DNA of 64,000 bases, from assembly GCF_002019855.1 (NCBI RefSeq), contig NZ_CM007717.1, forward strand, positions 3,288,645 through 3,352,644, read 5' to 3'. Positions 25,893-35,839 of the stretch are shown here, piece after piece. Both the position numbers and the translations under genes were made by a program. Position 1 is the stretch's first letter. Each line of letters starts with the position of its first letter. The notes under the pieces are model-generated. The model was not told the DNA's origin and did no database searches. It saw only the letters and a program-made list of their open reading frames with translations. Origin of the DNA: Streptomyces antibioticus. GTDB taxonomy: Bacteria > Actinomycetota > Actinomycetes > Streptomycetales > Streptomycetaceae.

Positions 25893-27335
25893 ATGCGCTC
25901 GCACCTGCTCAATGACACGACCGCGGAGCACTACCGCCGCTCCGTGACCGAAGGAGTCGAGCGGGTGGCGGCCAGACTCGCCGCCACCGACCGTCCGTTC
26001 ACCGGAGTCACGGTCGACGCCCTCGCCCCCCTCATCGAGCGGATCGACCTGGACCGGCCGCTGCACGACACCTCGGCGGTGCTGGACGAGCTGGAGGACG
26101 TCTACCTCCGCGACGCGGTCTACTTCCACCACCCCCGCTACCTCGCCCACCTCAACTGCCCGGTCGTCATACCGGCGGTGCTCGGCGAGGCGGTGCTCTC
26201 CGCCGTCAACTCCTCCCTGGACACCTGGGACCAGTCGGCCGGCGGCACCCTCATCGAGCGTCGGCTGGTCGACTGGACGACCGGACGGATCGGCCTCGGC
26301 CCCGCCGCCGACGGCGTGTTCACCTCCGGCGGCAGCCAGTCCAACCTCCAGGCGCTGCTGCTGGCGCGCGAGGAGGCCAAGACCGACTCGCTCGCGAAAC
26401 TGCGCATCTTCGCCTCCGAGGTCAGCCACTTCAGCGTGAAGAAGTCGGCGAAACTCCTCGGCCTCGGCCAGGACGCGGTCGTGTCGATCCCGGTGGACCA
26501 GGACAAGCGGATGCGGACCGTCGCGCTCGCCCGCGAGCTGGAGCGCTGCACGGCGGCCGGACTCGTGCCCATGGCGGTCGTCGCCACCGCCGGCACCACC
26601 GACTTCGGCTCCATCGACCCGCTGCCCGAGATCGCCGCACTCTGCGCCCAGTTCTCCACCTGGATGCACGTGGACGCCGCCTACGGCTGCGGACTGCTCG
26701 CCTCCGTGAAGTACCGGGACCGCATCGACGGCATCGAGCGCGCCGACTCGGTCACCGTCGACTACCACAAGTCCTTCTTCCAGCCGGTGAGTTCCTCCGC
26801 CCTGCTGGTCCGGGACGCGGCCACCCTGCGGCACGCCACCTACCACGCCGAGTACCTCAACCCGCGGCGGATGGTGGCGGAGCGCATCCCCAACCAGGTG
26901 GACAAGTCCCTCCAGACCACCCGCCGTTTCGACGCCCTCAAGCTCTGGATGACCCTGCGCACCATGGGCGCCGACGGCATCGGCGAACTCTTCGACGAGG
27001 TCTGCGACCTGGCCGTCGAGGGCTGGCACCTGCTGGCCGCCGACCCCCGCTTCGACGTCGTCGTCCAGCCGTCGCTGTCCACGCTGGTCTTCCGCTACAT
27101 CCCGCGGACCGTCACCGACCCGGCCGAGATCGACCGCGCCAACCTGTACGCCCGCAAGGCCCTGTTCGCCTCCGGTGACGCGGTGGTCGCCGGCACCAAG
27201 GTGAACGACCGCCACTACCTGAAGTTCACCCTGCTCAACCCCGAGACGACCCCGGCCGACATGGCCGCCGTCCTCGATCTGATCGCCGGCCACGCCGAGC
27301 AGTACCTGGGAGAGTCCCTTGACCGCGCTTCCTGA
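25893..27335 (+). CDS. desA: Lysine decarboxylase DesA
   Basis: PLP-dependent group II decarboxylase that turns L-lysine into cadaverine, first step of desferrioxamine synthesis. 480 aa. The fold is visible as [14 protein letters not shown] near residue 75, [42 protein letters not shown] with the PLP-ring Asp, and [17 protein letters not shown] with the PLP-binding Lys near residue 293. ATG 25893 follows GGAGGA by about 7 nt. It is the first gene of the operon, directly behind a near-consensus iron box. The last 17 nt overlap desB. Confidence 0.95.
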   Translation: MRSHLLNDTTAEHYRRSVTEGVERVAARLAATDRPFTGVTVDALAPLIERIDLDRPLHDTSAVLDELEDVYLRDAVYFHHPRYLAHLNCPVVIPAVLGEAVLSAVNSSLDTWDQSAGGTLIERRLVDWTTGRIGLGPAADGVFTSGGSQSNLQALLLAREEAKTDSLAKLRIFASEVSHFSVKKSAKLLGLGQDAVVSIPVDQDKRMRTVALARELERCTAAGLVPMAVVATAGTTDFGSIDPLPEIAALCAQFSTWMHVDAAYGCGLLASVKYRDRIDGIERADSVTVDYHKSFFQPVSSSALLVRDAATLRHATYHAEYLNPRRMVAERIPNQVDKSLQTTRRFDALKLWMTLRTMGADGIGELFDEVCDLAVEGWHLLAADPRFDVVVQPSLSTLVFRYIPRTVTDPAEIDRANLYARKALFASGDAVVAGTKVNDRHYLKFTLLNPETTPADMAAVLDLIAGHAEQYLGESLDRAS

Positions 27336-28602
27336 GCCCCGCACCAAGACCTACGACTTCGTGGGCATCGGGCTCGGCCCCTTCAACCTCGGCCTCGCCT
27401 GCCTCACCGAGCCCATCGACATGCTCGACGGCGTCTTCCTGGAGTCCAAGCCGGACTTCGAGTGGCACGCCGGGATGTTCCTCGAAGGCGCCCACCTCCA
27501 GACGCCGTTCATGTCGGACCTGGTCACCCTCGCCGACCCGACCTCGCCGTACTCCTTCCTCAACTACCTGAAGGACAAAGGCCGGCTGTACTCGTTCTAC
27601 ATCCGCGAGAACTTCTACCCGCTGCGCGTCGAGTACGACGACTACTGCCGCTGGGCCGCGAACAAGCTGACCAGCGTGCGCTTCTCGACGACCGTCGCCG
27701 AGGTGACGTACGACGAGGGCGACGCGCTGTACGCCGTACGGACCACCGACGGGGACGTCTACCGGGCCCGCCGTCTGGTCCTGGGCACCGGCACCAGCCC
27801 GTACGTCCCGGAGGCATGCCGGGACCTCGGCGGGGACTTCCTGCACAACTCCCGCTACATGGCGCACAAGGCGGAGCTCCAGAAGAAGGACTCGATCACC
27901 CTGGTCGGCTCTGGGCAGTCCGCCGCCGAGATCTACTACGACCTGCTCAGCGAGATCGACGTCCACGGCTACCGGCTGAACTGGGTCACCCGCTCCCCGC
28001 GCTTCTTCCCGCTGGAGTACACCAAGCTCACGCTGGAGATGACCTCGCCGGAGTACATCGACTACTTCCGCGCGCTGCCCGAGGCCACCCGCTACCGGCT
28101 CACCACCGAGCAGAAGGGCCTGTTCAAGGGGATCGACGGCGATCTGATCAACGAGATCTTCGATCTGCTGTACCAGAAGAACCTCGGCGGTCCGGTGCCC
28201 ACCCGGCTGCTCACCAACTCCGCGCTGCACGGCGCGAGCTACGACGACGGCACCTACACCCTCTCCTTCCGCCAGGAGGAGCAGGGCAAGGACTTCACCC
28301 TGGAGTCCCAGGGCCTGGTGCTGGCCACCGGCTACCACTACGCCGAGCCCGCCTTCCTCGCCCCGATCCAGGACCGGCTGGTGCGCGACGCGCACGGCAA
28401 CTTCGACGTCGCCCGCAACTACGCGATCGACACCACGGGCCGGGGCGTCTTCCTCCAGAACGCCGGGGTGCACACGCATAGCATCACCTCCCCCGACCTC
28501 GGCATGGGCGCCTACCGCAACAGCGCCATCATCCGTGAGCTGCTCGGCAGCGAGTACTACCCGGTCGAGAAGACCATCGCGTTCCAGGAGTTCGCCGTAT
28601 GA
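27319..28602 (+). CDS. desB: Cadaverine N-monooxygenase DesB
   Basis: FAD/NADPH-dependent N-hydroxylating monooxygenase (lysine/ornithine N-hydroxylase family) giving N-hydroxycadaverine. 427 aa: FAD site [17 protein letters not shown] at residue 11, substrate segment [23 protein letters not shown] site [19 protein letters not shown], and the C-terminal LATGYHY motif with the [14 protein letters not shown] segment. It starts with TTG 27319 inside the desA gene, behind CTGGGAGAG, so translation is coupled to desA. Its stop overlaps the desC start by 4 nt. Confidence 0.94.
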   Translation: MTALPEPRTKTYDFVGIGLGPFNLGLACLTEPIDMLDGVFLESKPDFEWHAGMFLEGAHLQTPFMSDLVTLADPTSPYSFLNYLKDKGRLYSFYIRENFYPLRVEYDDYCRWAANKLTSVRFSTTVAEVTYDEGDALYAVRTTDGDVYRARRLVLGTGTSPYVPEACRDLGGDFLHNSRYMAHKAELQKKDSITLVGSGQSAAEIYYDLLSEIDVHGYRLNWVTRSPRFFPLEYTKLTLEMTSPEYIDYFRALPEATRYRLTTEQKGLFKGIDGDLINEIFDLLYQKNLGGPVPTRLLTNSALHGASYDDGTYTLSFRQEEQGKDFTLESQGLVLATGYHYAEPAFLAPIQDRLVRDAHGNFDVARNYAIDTTGRGVFLQNAGVHTHSITSPDLGMGAYRNSAIIRELLGSEYYPVEKTIAFQEFAV

Positions 28603-29129
28603 CCTTCACCTTCCGCCCGCTCGACCCCGTCGAGGACGGCGAGCTGCTGCACGCCTGGGTCACCCACCCCAAAGCGGCGTACTGGATGATGCAGGACGCC
28701 CGGCCGGAGGACGTCGAGCGCGCCTACATGGAGATCGCGGCCGACGAGCACCACCACGCGCTGCTCGGCCTCCAGGACGGCGAACCCGCCTTCCTGATGG
28801 AGTACTACGACCCCCGCTACCGCGAACTCGTGGGTCTGTACGAGCCGTTGCCCGGTGACGTCGGCATGCACTTCCTGGTGCCGGCCACCGACAAGCCGGT
28901 GCACGGCTTCACCCGGTCCGTCATCACCGCGGTGATGGCCCGGCTCTTCGACGACCCGGCCACCTCCCGGGTCGTCGTCGAGCCGGACGTCTCCAACACG
29001 GCGGTGCACGCCCTGAACGAGGCCGTCGGGTTCGTCGCCGAACGCGAGATCGTCAAGCCCGAGAAACCGGCGCTGCTGAGCTTCTGCACCCGTGAGCAGT
29101 TCACCGCCGCCGTGGGGGTGTCCGCATGA
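28599..29129 (+). CDS. desC: N-hydroxycadaverine acyltransferase DesC
   Basis: GNAT-type acyltransferase (IucB/RhbD-like) that puts succinyl or acetyl from the CoA ester on N-hydroxycadaverine, giving HSC or HAC. 176 aa, with [27 protein letters not shown] at the N-terminus, [30 protein letters not shown] in the core, and [27 protein letters not shown] as the acetyl-CoA-binding C-terminus. ATGA overlaps join it to desB before and desD after, so the product ratio is likely fixed by translational coupling. Confidence 0.93.
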   Translation: MTFTFRPLDPVEDGELLHAWVTHPKAAYWMMQDARPEDVERAYMEIAADEHHHALLGLQDGEPAFLMEYYDPRYRELVGLYEPLPGDVGMHFLVPATDKPVHGFTRSVITAVMARLFDDPATSRVVVEPDVSNTAVHALNEAVGFVAEREIVKPEKPALLSFCTREQFTAAVGVSA

Positions 29130-30895
29130 CCCTCGCCGACTCCGTCGCCCATCTGACCCCCGAGCGCTGGGAGCGGGCCAACCGTCTGCTGATCCGCAAG
29201 GCGCTCGCGGAGTTCGCCCACGAGCGGCTGATCAGCCCACAGCGGGACGGCGAGGAGTACGTCGTCCGCAGCGACGACGGGCTCACCGCCTACCGCTACA
29301 CCGCCGTCCGGCGCGCCCTGGACCACTGGCAGGTGGACGCCGACTCCATCACCCGCGTCCAGGCCGGGGCCGAACTCCCCCTCGCCGCGCTGGACTTCTT
29401 CATCGAGCTGAAGGAGTCCCTCCACCTCAGCGACGAGATCCTGCCGGTCTACCTGGAGGAGATCTCCTCCACCCTCTCCGGCACCTGCTACAAGCTGGCC
29501 AAACCGGAGGTCACCTCGGCCGAGCTGGCGCGCGCCGACTTCCAGGCCGTCGAGACCGGCATGACCGAGGGCCACCCCTGTTTCGTCGCCAACAACGGGC
29601 GGCTCGGCTTCGGGGTCCACGAGTACCTGGCCTACGCCCCGGAGACGGCGAACCCGGTCCGGCTGGTCTGGCTGGCCGCGCACCGCTCCCGGGCCGCGTT
29701 CACGGCGGGCGTCGGCATCGACTACGAGTCGTTCGTGCGCGAGGAGTTGGGCGAGGCGACCGTCGAGCGGTTCGCCACGGTCCTGCGCGCGCAGGGCCTC
29801 GACCCGGCCGACTACCTCCTCATCCCGGTCCACCCCTGGCAGTGGTGGAACAAGCTGTCGGTCACCTTCGCCGCCGAGGTCGCGCGCCGCCATCTGGTGT
29901 GCCTGGGCGAGGGCGACGACGAATACCTGGCCCAGCAGTCCATCCGCACCTTCTTCAACGCCTCGCACCCCGAGAAGCACTATGTGAAGACGGCCCTGTC
30001 CGTGCTCAACATGGGCTTCATGCGCGGCCTGTCGGCGGCGTACATGGAGGCGACCCCGGCGATCAACGACTGGCTGGCCCAGCTCATCGAGAACGACCCG
30101 GTGCTCAAGGCGTCCGGCCTGTCGATCATCCGGGAGCGGGCGGCCGTCGGCTACCGGCACCTGGAGTACGAGGCCGCCACCGACCGGTACTCGCCGTACC
30201 GCAAGATGCTGGCCGCGCTGTGGCGGGAGAGCCCGGTCCCCTCCCTCCGGGACGGCGAGTCGCTCGCCACCATGGCCGCGCTGGTCCATGTCGACCACGA
30301 GGGCAGGTCGGTGGCGGGCGCCCTGATCGAGCGCTCGGGCCTGGCCCCCACCGAGTGGCTGCGCACCTACCTGGAGGCGTACTACACCCCGCTGCTGCAC
30401 AGCTTCTACGCCTACGACCTGGTGTTCATGCCGCACGGCGAGAACACGATCCTGGTCCTGGAGGACGGGGTGGTGCGCCGGGCGATCTACAAGGACATCG
30501 CCGAGGAGATCGCCGTCATGGACCCGGACGCGGTGCTGCCGCCCGAGGTCCGGCGGATCCGCGTCGACGTCCCCGAGGACACCAAGCTGCTGTCGGTCTT
30601 CACGGACGTCTTCGACTGCTTCTTCCGGTTCCTCGCGGCCGCCCTCGCCGACGAAGGCGTCCTGACGGAGGACGACTTCTGGCGCACGGTCGCCGAGGTC
30701 AGCCGCGCCTACCAGGAGGCGCACCCCGAACTGGCCGACAAGTTCCGCCAGTACGACCTGTTCGCCCCCGAGTTCGCCCTGTCCTGTCTGAACCGGCTCC
30801 AACTGCGCGACAACCGCCAGATGGTCGACCTGTCGGACCCGGCCGGGGCCCTCCAACTGATCGGCACCCTGAAAAATCCCGTCGCAGGGTTCTGA
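29126..30895 (+). CDS. desD: Desferrioxamine synthetase DesD (NIS synthetase)
   Basis: IucA/IucC-family NRPS-independent siderophore synthetase. It adenylates the succinyl carboxylate and joins three HSC units, then closes the ring (desferrioxamine E), or uses HAC for desferrioxamine B. 589 aa. Motifs: EGHPCFVANNGRLGFG (ATP/substrate site, near residue 148), HPWQWWNK, SIRTFFNASHPEKHYVKTAL, and HGENTILVLEDGVVRRAIYKD in the C-terminal lobe. ATG overlaps the desC stop by 4 nt. A 13-bp GC hairpin follows the stop and ends the operon. Confidence 0.95.
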   Translation: MTLADSVAHLTPERWERANRLLIRKALAEFAHERLISPQRDGEEYVVRSDDGLTAYRYTAVRRALDHWQVDADSITRVQAGAELPLAALDFFIELKESLHLSDEILPVYLEEISSTLSGTCYKLAKPEVTSAELARADFQAVETGMTEGHPCFVANNGRLGFGVHEYLAYAPETANPVRLVWLAAHRSRAAFTAGVGIDYESFVREELGEATVERFATVLRAQGLDPADYLLIPVHPWQWWNKLSVTFAAEVARRHLVCLGEGDDEYLAQQSIRTFFNASHPEKHYVKTALSVLNMGFMRGLSAAYMEATPAINDWLAQLIENDPVLKASGLSIIRERAAVGYRHLEYEAATDRYSPYRKMLAALWRESPVPSLRDGESLATMAALVHVDHEGRSVAGALIERSGLAPTEWLRTYLEAYYTPLLHSFYAYDLVFMPHGENTILVLEDGVVRRAIYKDIAEEIAVMDPDAVLPPEVRRIRVDVPEDTKLLSVFTDVFDCFFRFLAAALADEGVLTEDDFWRTVAEVSRAYQEAHPELADKFRQYDLFAPEFALSCLNRLQLRDNRQMVDLSDPAGALQLIGTLKNPVAGF

Positions 30896-30904
30896 TCACA
30901 CGGG

Positions 30905-30937
30905 CGGGCGCCCCGGGTACGGTCCCCGGGGCGCCCG
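30905..30937 (+). terminator. Strong terminator after desD
   Basis: CGGGCGCCCCGGG pairs with CCCGGGGCGCCCG over 13 bp, 7-nt loop, beginning 9 nt after the desD stop. Separates the siderophore operon from the DUF4429 gene. Confidence 0.85.
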
Positions 30938-30960
30938 TCGTCGTGTCCGGGCCGGTTTGG

Positions 30961-30966
30961 AACAAT
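30961..30966 (+). promoter_or_regulatory. -10-like AACAAT box, leaderless start
   Basis: AACAAT ends 6 nt before ATG 30973 and no ribosome site lies between, which fits a leaderless transcript. Confidence 0.42.
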
Positions 30967-30972
30967 CGGCCC

Positions 30973-31869
30973 ATGGCGGAGATTATCCAGAAGGACGGCA
31001 CCTGGGTCTTCGACGGGGACGCCCTGCGGCTGACGCCGGGGCGGGACAAGAACGTCGGGCTGCTGCGCCGCGAACTCGGCGAACTCGTCGTCCCCCTCGG
31101 GGCGTTGGCGGGCATCTCGTTCGAGCAGGGGAAGCGGTCCGGACGGCTCAGACTGCGGCTGCGGGACGGCGCCGACCCGCTGCTGCACGCCACCGGCGGA
31201 CGGCTGTCCGAGCCGCACGACCCGTACCAGCTCCTTGTCGAGTCCGACCGGTACGGGGTCGCCGAGTATGTGGTGGACGAGGTGCGCCGGGCGCTGACGC
31301 TGGACGAGGTGCCGGGCGGCCCGGTGGACACGTATCTGCTGCCCGGCCCGTCCGTGCCGCTGTCCTGCTCCGCCGGGGACGGCACGGCGAGCTTCGACGG
31401 CGAGCGGGTGCGGCTGGAGTGGAACTGGAAGACGGAGGACGCGAAGGCGTCCGCCGGGGCCCGGACGATCCCCGTCGAGGACATCACGGCGGTCGAATGG
31501 CATCCGGCGGCGGGCCTGGAGAACGGCCATCTGCGGTTCACCGTCCGGCACGCGCCCACCAAGGCCCCGCCGAAGTACGACCCGAACGCCGTGGAGCTGT
31601 GGGGCTTCAAGAAGGACCCCCTGATGGCGCTGGTCGCGGCGGCCGTCCAGGCCCGGCTGCCGCACCCGGGGGACCGGGACGGGGACGCCGTACGGTCGCT
31701 GCCCGCGCCGGCGGGGGCCGGGGCGGGGGCGGGGGGCGCCCAGGCGTCCGGCAGCGACCACGACGCGCTGCTGCGGCGGCTGCGGGAGCTGGGCGAGCTG
31801 CACCGGGACGGGGTGCTGACGGACGACGAGTTCAGCCTGGCCAAGCAGGCGGTCCTCAAGCGCATGTGA
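30973..31869 (+). CDS. DUF4429 protein with C-terminal SHOCT domain
   Basis: 298 residues, cytoplasmic, no signal or membrane span. Two copies of a PH-like beta domain (DUF4429) can be followed: residues about 1-115 (IQKDGTWVFDGDALRLTPGRDKNVG) and about 130-225 (DGTASFDGERVRLEWNWK), a duplication visible as FDGDALRLT/FDGERVRLE. After an Ala/Gly linker the last 33 residues, from ALLRRLRELGELHRDGVL, are a SHOCT helical hairpin, common at protein ends in actinobacteria. Function unknown; such proteins are thought to sense or bind partners at membranes. It starts behind a leaderless-type promoter and is convergent with the phosphatase gene. Confidence 0.82.
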   Translation: MAEIIQKDGTWVFDGDALRLTPGRDKNVGLLRRELGELVVPLGALAGISFEQGKRSGRLRLRLRDGADPLLHATGGRLSEPHDPYQLLVESDRYGVAEYVVDEVRRALTLDEVPGGPVDTYLLPGPSVPLSCSAGDGTASFDGERVRLEWNWKTEDAKASAGARTIPVEDITAVEWHPAAGLENGHLRFTVRHAPTKAPPKYDPNAVELWGFKKDPLMALVAAAVQARLPHPGDRDGDAVRSLPAPAGAGAGAGGAQASGSDHDALLRRLRELGELHRDGVLTDDEFSLAKQAVLKRM

Positions 31870-31910
31870 GGCGCGTGCGGACCGCCTGACACCGGACGGA
31901 CGGGCGGGGG

Positions 31911-33506
31911 CTACTTGGCCCGGCGGGACACCGTGAAGTGGTCGATGCGGTCGCCGGTCTCGGCGATGCCCTGGACGGTGAGGGTGGTGGGGCGGCCCTT
32001 GGGCGCGGGGGTGACGTCGACCCGCAGGAAGGAGTAGTTCAGGTAGCGGACCCGGGACCAGGTGACCGTCTCGTTCTTCCTGCCGTCCTTGAGGTTGACG
32101 AAGGAGGCCACGGAGTCGACCTCGTTCTCGTGCCCCTCGTAGGAGTCCGGGGCGCTGAAGGCGTACAGGCTGCGGCCGGCCGCGCCCGCGGTGACGTAGA
32201 CCACGCCGTCGGTCTCCGGGTAGGCGGTGCCGCCGATCGGGAGCTTGCGGGTGACCTCGCCGCCCTTGATGACGTCCGTGCGCTCGTACTGGTGGTTGTG
32301 GCCGTTGATCACCAGGTCGACCTGGTACTTCTCGAACAGCGGCACCCACTCCTGGCGGACCCCGCCCTCCGAGGCGTGCGCGGTGGAGGTGCAGTAGGCG
32401 CAGTGGTGGAAGAAGACGACGACGAAGTCGATGTCCTTCGCCGCCCGGAACTTTCTGAGCCGCTCCTCCAGCCAGGTGGTCTGGGTGCCGCCGGAGATGC
32501 CGAGGTTGGCGGGGATCTCGAAGGAGACGTCGTTGGGGTCCAGCGAGACGACCGCCGTGTTGCCGTACACGAAGGAGTAGACGCCCGGCAGGTTTTTCGG
32601 GTCCGGCCCGTTGCCGGGCAGGCTCCAGCGGGCCTCCTCGCCGCCGTAGCCGTTGGGCGAGTACCAGGCCTCCATGTCGTGGTTGCCGTACGACACCATC
32701 CAGGGGACGGACTTGGCGACGGACTCGGTCTGGGCGAGGAACTGGTCCCAGGTGCGCGCGTCGAAGACCGCGTCGGAGGTCTTGCCCTGGCCGGCCGGGT
32801 CGGCGTAGGCGATGTCGCCGGCGTGCAGATGGAAGGCGGGGTTCTGGCCGAGGATCAGGCTGTCGTTGGCCAGCGCGTGGTAGCTGACGCCCTGGTCGCC
32901 GAAGGCGGTGAAGGTGAAGGGTTCCTTGCGGTCGGGGGCGGTGGTGAAGGTCCCGAGGGTGCCCAGCAGATGCGGCTCGGCCGGGTCGAAGCCCTGGTGG
33001 CCGACGCCGTAGTAGTAGGTCCTCCCGGGGCGCAGGTGGGTGAGCTTCGCGTGCAGGTAGTACTGGGTGTGGTCGCCGCTCGCGCCGACCCCGGCCGGGG
33101 TGTGCAGGGAGCGGACCTCCGCCTCGATACGGCGGGAGAGGTCCCAGGGGTGGGCGCCGATCCGGATGAACGGCTTCCGTACGGCGACGGGGACCTGCCA
33201 GGAGACGGTGATCTCGGTGCGGGGGTCGGCGCCGAAGGCGAGGTGGCGGCCGAAGGGGGCGACGAAGGAGCCGTCGACCCGCTCGGTGCGGGTGGCGGTG
33301 CCGGTGCCGGTGCCCGTGAAGGTGCCGGGGACGGCCCGGGCCGTGGCGCCCGTGACGAACGCGCCGCCCGCGACGGCGCCCAGCGTGACCGTGCCGCCCC
33401 TGATCAGGGTGCGGCGGGAGAAGCGGGCGCGCAGGTACTCGTGCTGCTCGGCCATGCTCATGCGCGCGGCGAGCCGGTCGGGTACGCCCATGCGAGGTGT
33501 GTCCAT
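31911..33506 (-). CDS. Tat-exported purple-acid-phosphatase-like enzyme
   Basis: 531-residue metallophosphoesterase. The Tat signal RFSRRTLIRGGTVTLGAVAGGAF starts near residue 29. A fibronectin-like PAP N-domain (about 85-190, with ITVSWQVP and YYYGVGH) is followed by the binuclear metal core: FGDQG, HAGDIAYAD, YGNHDM, FFHHCAYC and GHNHQYERT. Probably hydrolyses phosphate esters outside the cell. Start ATG 33506 is not firm: no ribosome site is obvious and ATG 33491 is also in frame. Single gene. A PhoP box would be expected if it is phosphate-controlled; I did not see a clear one in the 171 nt upstream. Confidence 0.87.
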   Translation of the reverse strand: MDTPRMGVPDRLAARMSMAEQHEYLRARFSRRTLIRGGTVTLGAVAGGAFVTGATARAVPGTFTGTGTGTATRTERVDGSFVAPFGRHLAFGADPRTEITVSWQVPVAVRKPFIRIGAHPWDLSRRIEAEVRSLHTPAGVGASGDHTQYYLHAKLTHLRPGRTYYYGVGHQGFDPAEPHLLGTLGTFTTAPDRKEPFTFTAFGDQGVSYHALANDSLILGQNPAFHLHAGDIAYADPAGQGKTSDAVFDARTWDQFLAQTESVAKSVPWMVSYGNHDMEAWYSPNGYGGEEARWSLPGNGPDPKNLPGVYSFVYGNTAVVSLDPNDVSFEIPANLGISGGTQTTWLEERLRKFRAAKDIDFVVVFFHHCAYCTSTAHASEGGVRQEWVPLFEKYQVDLVINGHNHQYERTDVIKGGEVTRKLPIGGTAYPETDGVVYVTAGAAGRSLYAFSAPDSYEGHENEVDSVASFVNLKDGRKNETVTWSRVRYLNYSFLRVDVTPAPKGRPTTLTVQGIAETGDRIDHFTVSRRAK

Positions 33507-33617
33507 GACGTCCGAAAGTCGTCGCCCGGGGCAACGGGACGCCGGACGCCGTATGGACGGCGCGCGAACAGGCGCTCATAACACATTCAACGTTCCCCCA
33601 AGGGTCGTTAACAGGGG

Positions 33618-33637
33618 CCTGCCCGATATCGGGCAGG
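33618..33637. promoter_or_regulatory. Perfect 20-bp palindrome
   Basis: CCTGCCCGATATCGGGCAGG, 10-bp arms with no spacer, 41 nt upstream of the small gene at 33678 and 112 nt from the divergent phosphatase gene. Strong candidate for a dimeric regulator site. A terminator is unlikely since no gene ends nearby on either strand. Confidence 0.65.
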
Positions 33638-33677
33638 ATTCTTGCGAAACCCGCTTCGGTACCTCAGGATCTACCGG

Positions 33678-33935
33678 GTGCACGACGAACTCGTTGATCA
33701 TCTGATGCGATCCACCCCCCTCCAGCGGGGCGAGGCGCTGCGGGTGATCCAGGACGTGCTCGCCTACTTCGACGAGACGACCGAGGACTACGTCCGTCGC
33801 CGCCACCGCGAGCTCCAGGCCCAGGGCCTGGTGAACGCGGAGATCTTCGAACGGATCGGGGCGGACCTGAAATACCGTGCGGTGGCCCCGCCGGAGCTGA
33901 CGCTCAGACAGCTCCGGCGCATCGTCTACGGGTGA
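33678..33935 (+). CDS. Small conserved protein, unknown function
   Basis: 85 residues, charged and probably all-helical, starting VHDELVDHLMRSTPLQRGEALRVIQDVL. No Cys pairs, signal or membrane span, and I do not recognise a domain. GTG 33678 lies about 9 nt after AGGA; an ATG 36 nt upstream (33642) is in frame but would place the 5' end just past the palindrome at 33618-33637. glmS2 begins 53 nt after its stop in the same direction, so the two may share a transcript and the palindrome could act on both. Confidence 0.7.
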   Translation: MHDELVDHLMRSTPLQRGEALRVIQDVLAYFDETTEDYVRRRHRELQAQGLVNAEIFERIGADLKYRAVAPPELTLRQLRRIVYG

Positions 33936-33988
33936 ACCATCGCCTTCGGGGGACCGCGGGTGACCAGAAAGCTTGGGGATACGTTTAT

Positions 33989-35806
33989 ATGTGCGGAATC
34001 GTCGGTTACATCGGGAAGCGTGACGTCGCGCCCCTGCTGCTCGAAGGACTCCAGCGGCTGGAGTACCGCGGCTACGACTCCGCGGGCATCGTCGTCACCA
34101 CCCCGAAGACCGCCGGCCTGAAGATGGTCAAGGCCAAGGGCCGGGTCCGTGACCTGGAGGCCAAGGTCCCGGCGCGCTTCAAGGGCACCACCGGTATCGC
34201 CCACACCCGCTGGGCCACCCACGGCGCCCCCTCCGACGTGAACGCCCACCCGCACATGTCGGCCGACCACAAGGTCGCCGTCGTCCACAACGGCATCATC
34301 GACAACGCCTCCGACCTGCGCCGCAAGCTGGAGGCGGACGGCGTCGAGTTCCTCTCCGAGACCGACACCGAGGTCCTCGTCCACCTCATCGCCCGCTCGC
34401 AGGCCGACAAGCTGGAGGACAAGGTCCGCGAGGCGCTGCGCGTGGTCGAGGGCACCTACGGCATCGCCGTGATGCACGCCGACTTCTCCGACCGGATCGT
34501 CGTCGCCCGCAACGGCTCCCCCGTCGTCCTCGGCATCGGCGAGAAGGAGATGTTCGTCGCCTCGGACATCGCCGCGCTGGTCGCCCACACCCGCCAGATC
34601 GTCACCCTCGACGACGGCGAGATGGCCACCCTCAAGGCCGACGACTTCCGCACCTACACCACCGAGGGCACCCGCACCACCGCGGAGCCCACCACCGTGG
34701 AGTGGGAGGCCGCCTCCTACGACATGGGCGGCCACGACACGTACATGCACAAGGAGATCCACGAGCAGGCCGACGCCGTGGACCGCGTGCTGCGCGGCCG
34801 TATCGACGACCGCTTCTCCACCGTGCACCTCGGCGGCCTCAACCTGGACGCCCGCGAGGCGCGCCAGATCCGCCGGGTGAAGATCCTCGGCTGCGGCACC
34901 TCGTACCACGCGGGCATGATCGGCGCCCAGATGATCGAGGAGCTGGCCCGGATCCCCGCCGACGCCGAGCCGGCCTCCGAGTTCCGCTACCGCAACGCGG
35001 TCGTCGACCCCGACACCCTCTACATCGCCGTCTCCCAGTCCGGTGAGACGTACGACGTGCTGGCCGCCGTCCAGGAGCTGAAGCGCAAGGGCGCCCGGGT
35101 CCTCGGTGTGGTCAACGTGGTCGGCTCGGCGATCGCCCGCGAGGCGGACGGCGGCATCTACGTGCACGCGGGACCCGAGGTGTGCGTCGTCTCCACCAAG
35201 TGCTTCACCAACACCACGGTCGCCTTCGCGCTGCTCGCCCTGCACCTGGGCCGCACCCGTGACCTCTCGGTCCGCGACGGCAAGCGGATCATCGAGGGCC
35301 TGCGCAAGCTGCCCGGCCAGATCGCCGAGATCCTCTCCCACGAGGAGGAGATCAAGAAGCTGGCCGACGAGTTCGCCGAGGCCCGCTCGATGCTCTTCAT
35401 CGGCCGCGTCCGGGGCTACCCGGTGGCCCGTGAGGCCTCCCTGAAGCTCAAGGAGGTCAGCTACATCCACGCCGAGGCGTACCCGGCCTCCGAGCTGAAG
35501 CACGGCCCGCTGGCCCTGATCGAGCCCGCCCTGCCGACGGTCGCGATCGTCCCCAACGACGACCTGCTGGAGAAGAACCGCGCGGCCCTGGAGGAGATCA
35601 AGGCCCGCAGCGGCCGGATCCTCGCGGTGGCCCACGAGCACCAGGAGAAGGCCGACCAGACGATCGTCGTCCCGAAGAACGAGGACGAGCTGGACCCGAT
35701 CCTGATGGGCATCCCGCTCCAGCTCCTCGCCTACTACACGGCGAAGGCCCTGGACCGGGACATCGACAAGCCCCGCAACCTGGCGAAGTCGGTCACGGTC
35801 GAGTAG
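33989..35806 (+). CDS. glmS2: Glucosamine-6-phosphate synthase (second copy)
   Basis: L-glutamine:fructose-6-phosphate amidotransferase making glucosamine-6-P for cell wall or amino-sugar metabolism. 605 aa. The N-terminal glutaminase begins MCGIVGYIG with the nucleophile Cys2 after Met removal; two SIS domains follow (CGTSYHAGM near residue 310, ISQ/SQSGETYDV, then KCFTNTTVAFALLAL and MLFIGRVRGYPVAREASLKLKE), ending DKPRNLAKSVTVE as in GlmS proteins. Streptomyces generally have another glmS near glmM; from memory this locus is glmS2. ATG 33989 has only a weak GGGG upstream. A strong terminator follows. I see no glmS ribozyme. Confidence 0.92.
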   Translation: MCGIVGYIGKRDVAPLLLEGLQRLEYRGYDSAGIVVTTPKTAGLKMVKAKGRVRDLEAKVPARFKGTTGIAHTRWATHGAPSDVNAHPHMSADHKVAVVHNGIIDNASDLRRKLEADGVEFLSETDTEVLVHLIARSQADKLEDKVREALRVVEGTYGIAVMHADFSDRIVVARNGSPVVLGIGEKEMFVASDIAALVAHTRQIVTLDDGEMATLKADDFRTYTTEGTRTTAEPTTVEWEAASYDMGGHDTYMHKEIHEQADAVDRVLRGRIDDRFSTVHLGGLNLDAREARQIRRVKILGCGTSYHAGMIGAQMIEELARIPADAEPASEFRYRNAVVDPDTLYIAVSQSGETYDVLAAVQELKRKGARVLGVVNVVGSAIAREADGGIYVHAGPEVCVVSTKCFTNTTVAFALLALHLGRTRDLSVRDGKRIIEGLRKLPGQIAEILSHEEEIKKLADEFAEARSMLFIGRVRGYPVAREASLKLKEVSYIHAEAYPASELKHGPLALIEPALPTVAIVPNDDLLEKNRAALEEIKARSGRILAVAHEHQEKADQTIVVPKNEDELDPILMGIPLQLLAYYTAKALDRDIDKPRNLAKSVTVE

Positions 35807-35839
35807 CCGGAACCCGTCGGAACCCATGAGACGACGGAA

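Noticed and set aside
24582..30937. The siderophore operon as a new system
   Set aside because: Every gene matches the known desferrioxamine path (desE, desABCD); I report only the difference between the two iron boxes.
33507..33677. PhoP box before the phosphatase gene
   Set aside because: I found no pair of GTTCACC-like repeats at 11-nt spacing on the minus strand.
33936..33988. glmS ribozyme or riboswitch before glmS2
   Set aside because: Only 53 nt lie between the genes, and none of the ribozyme core is seen; that class belongs mainly to Firmicutes.
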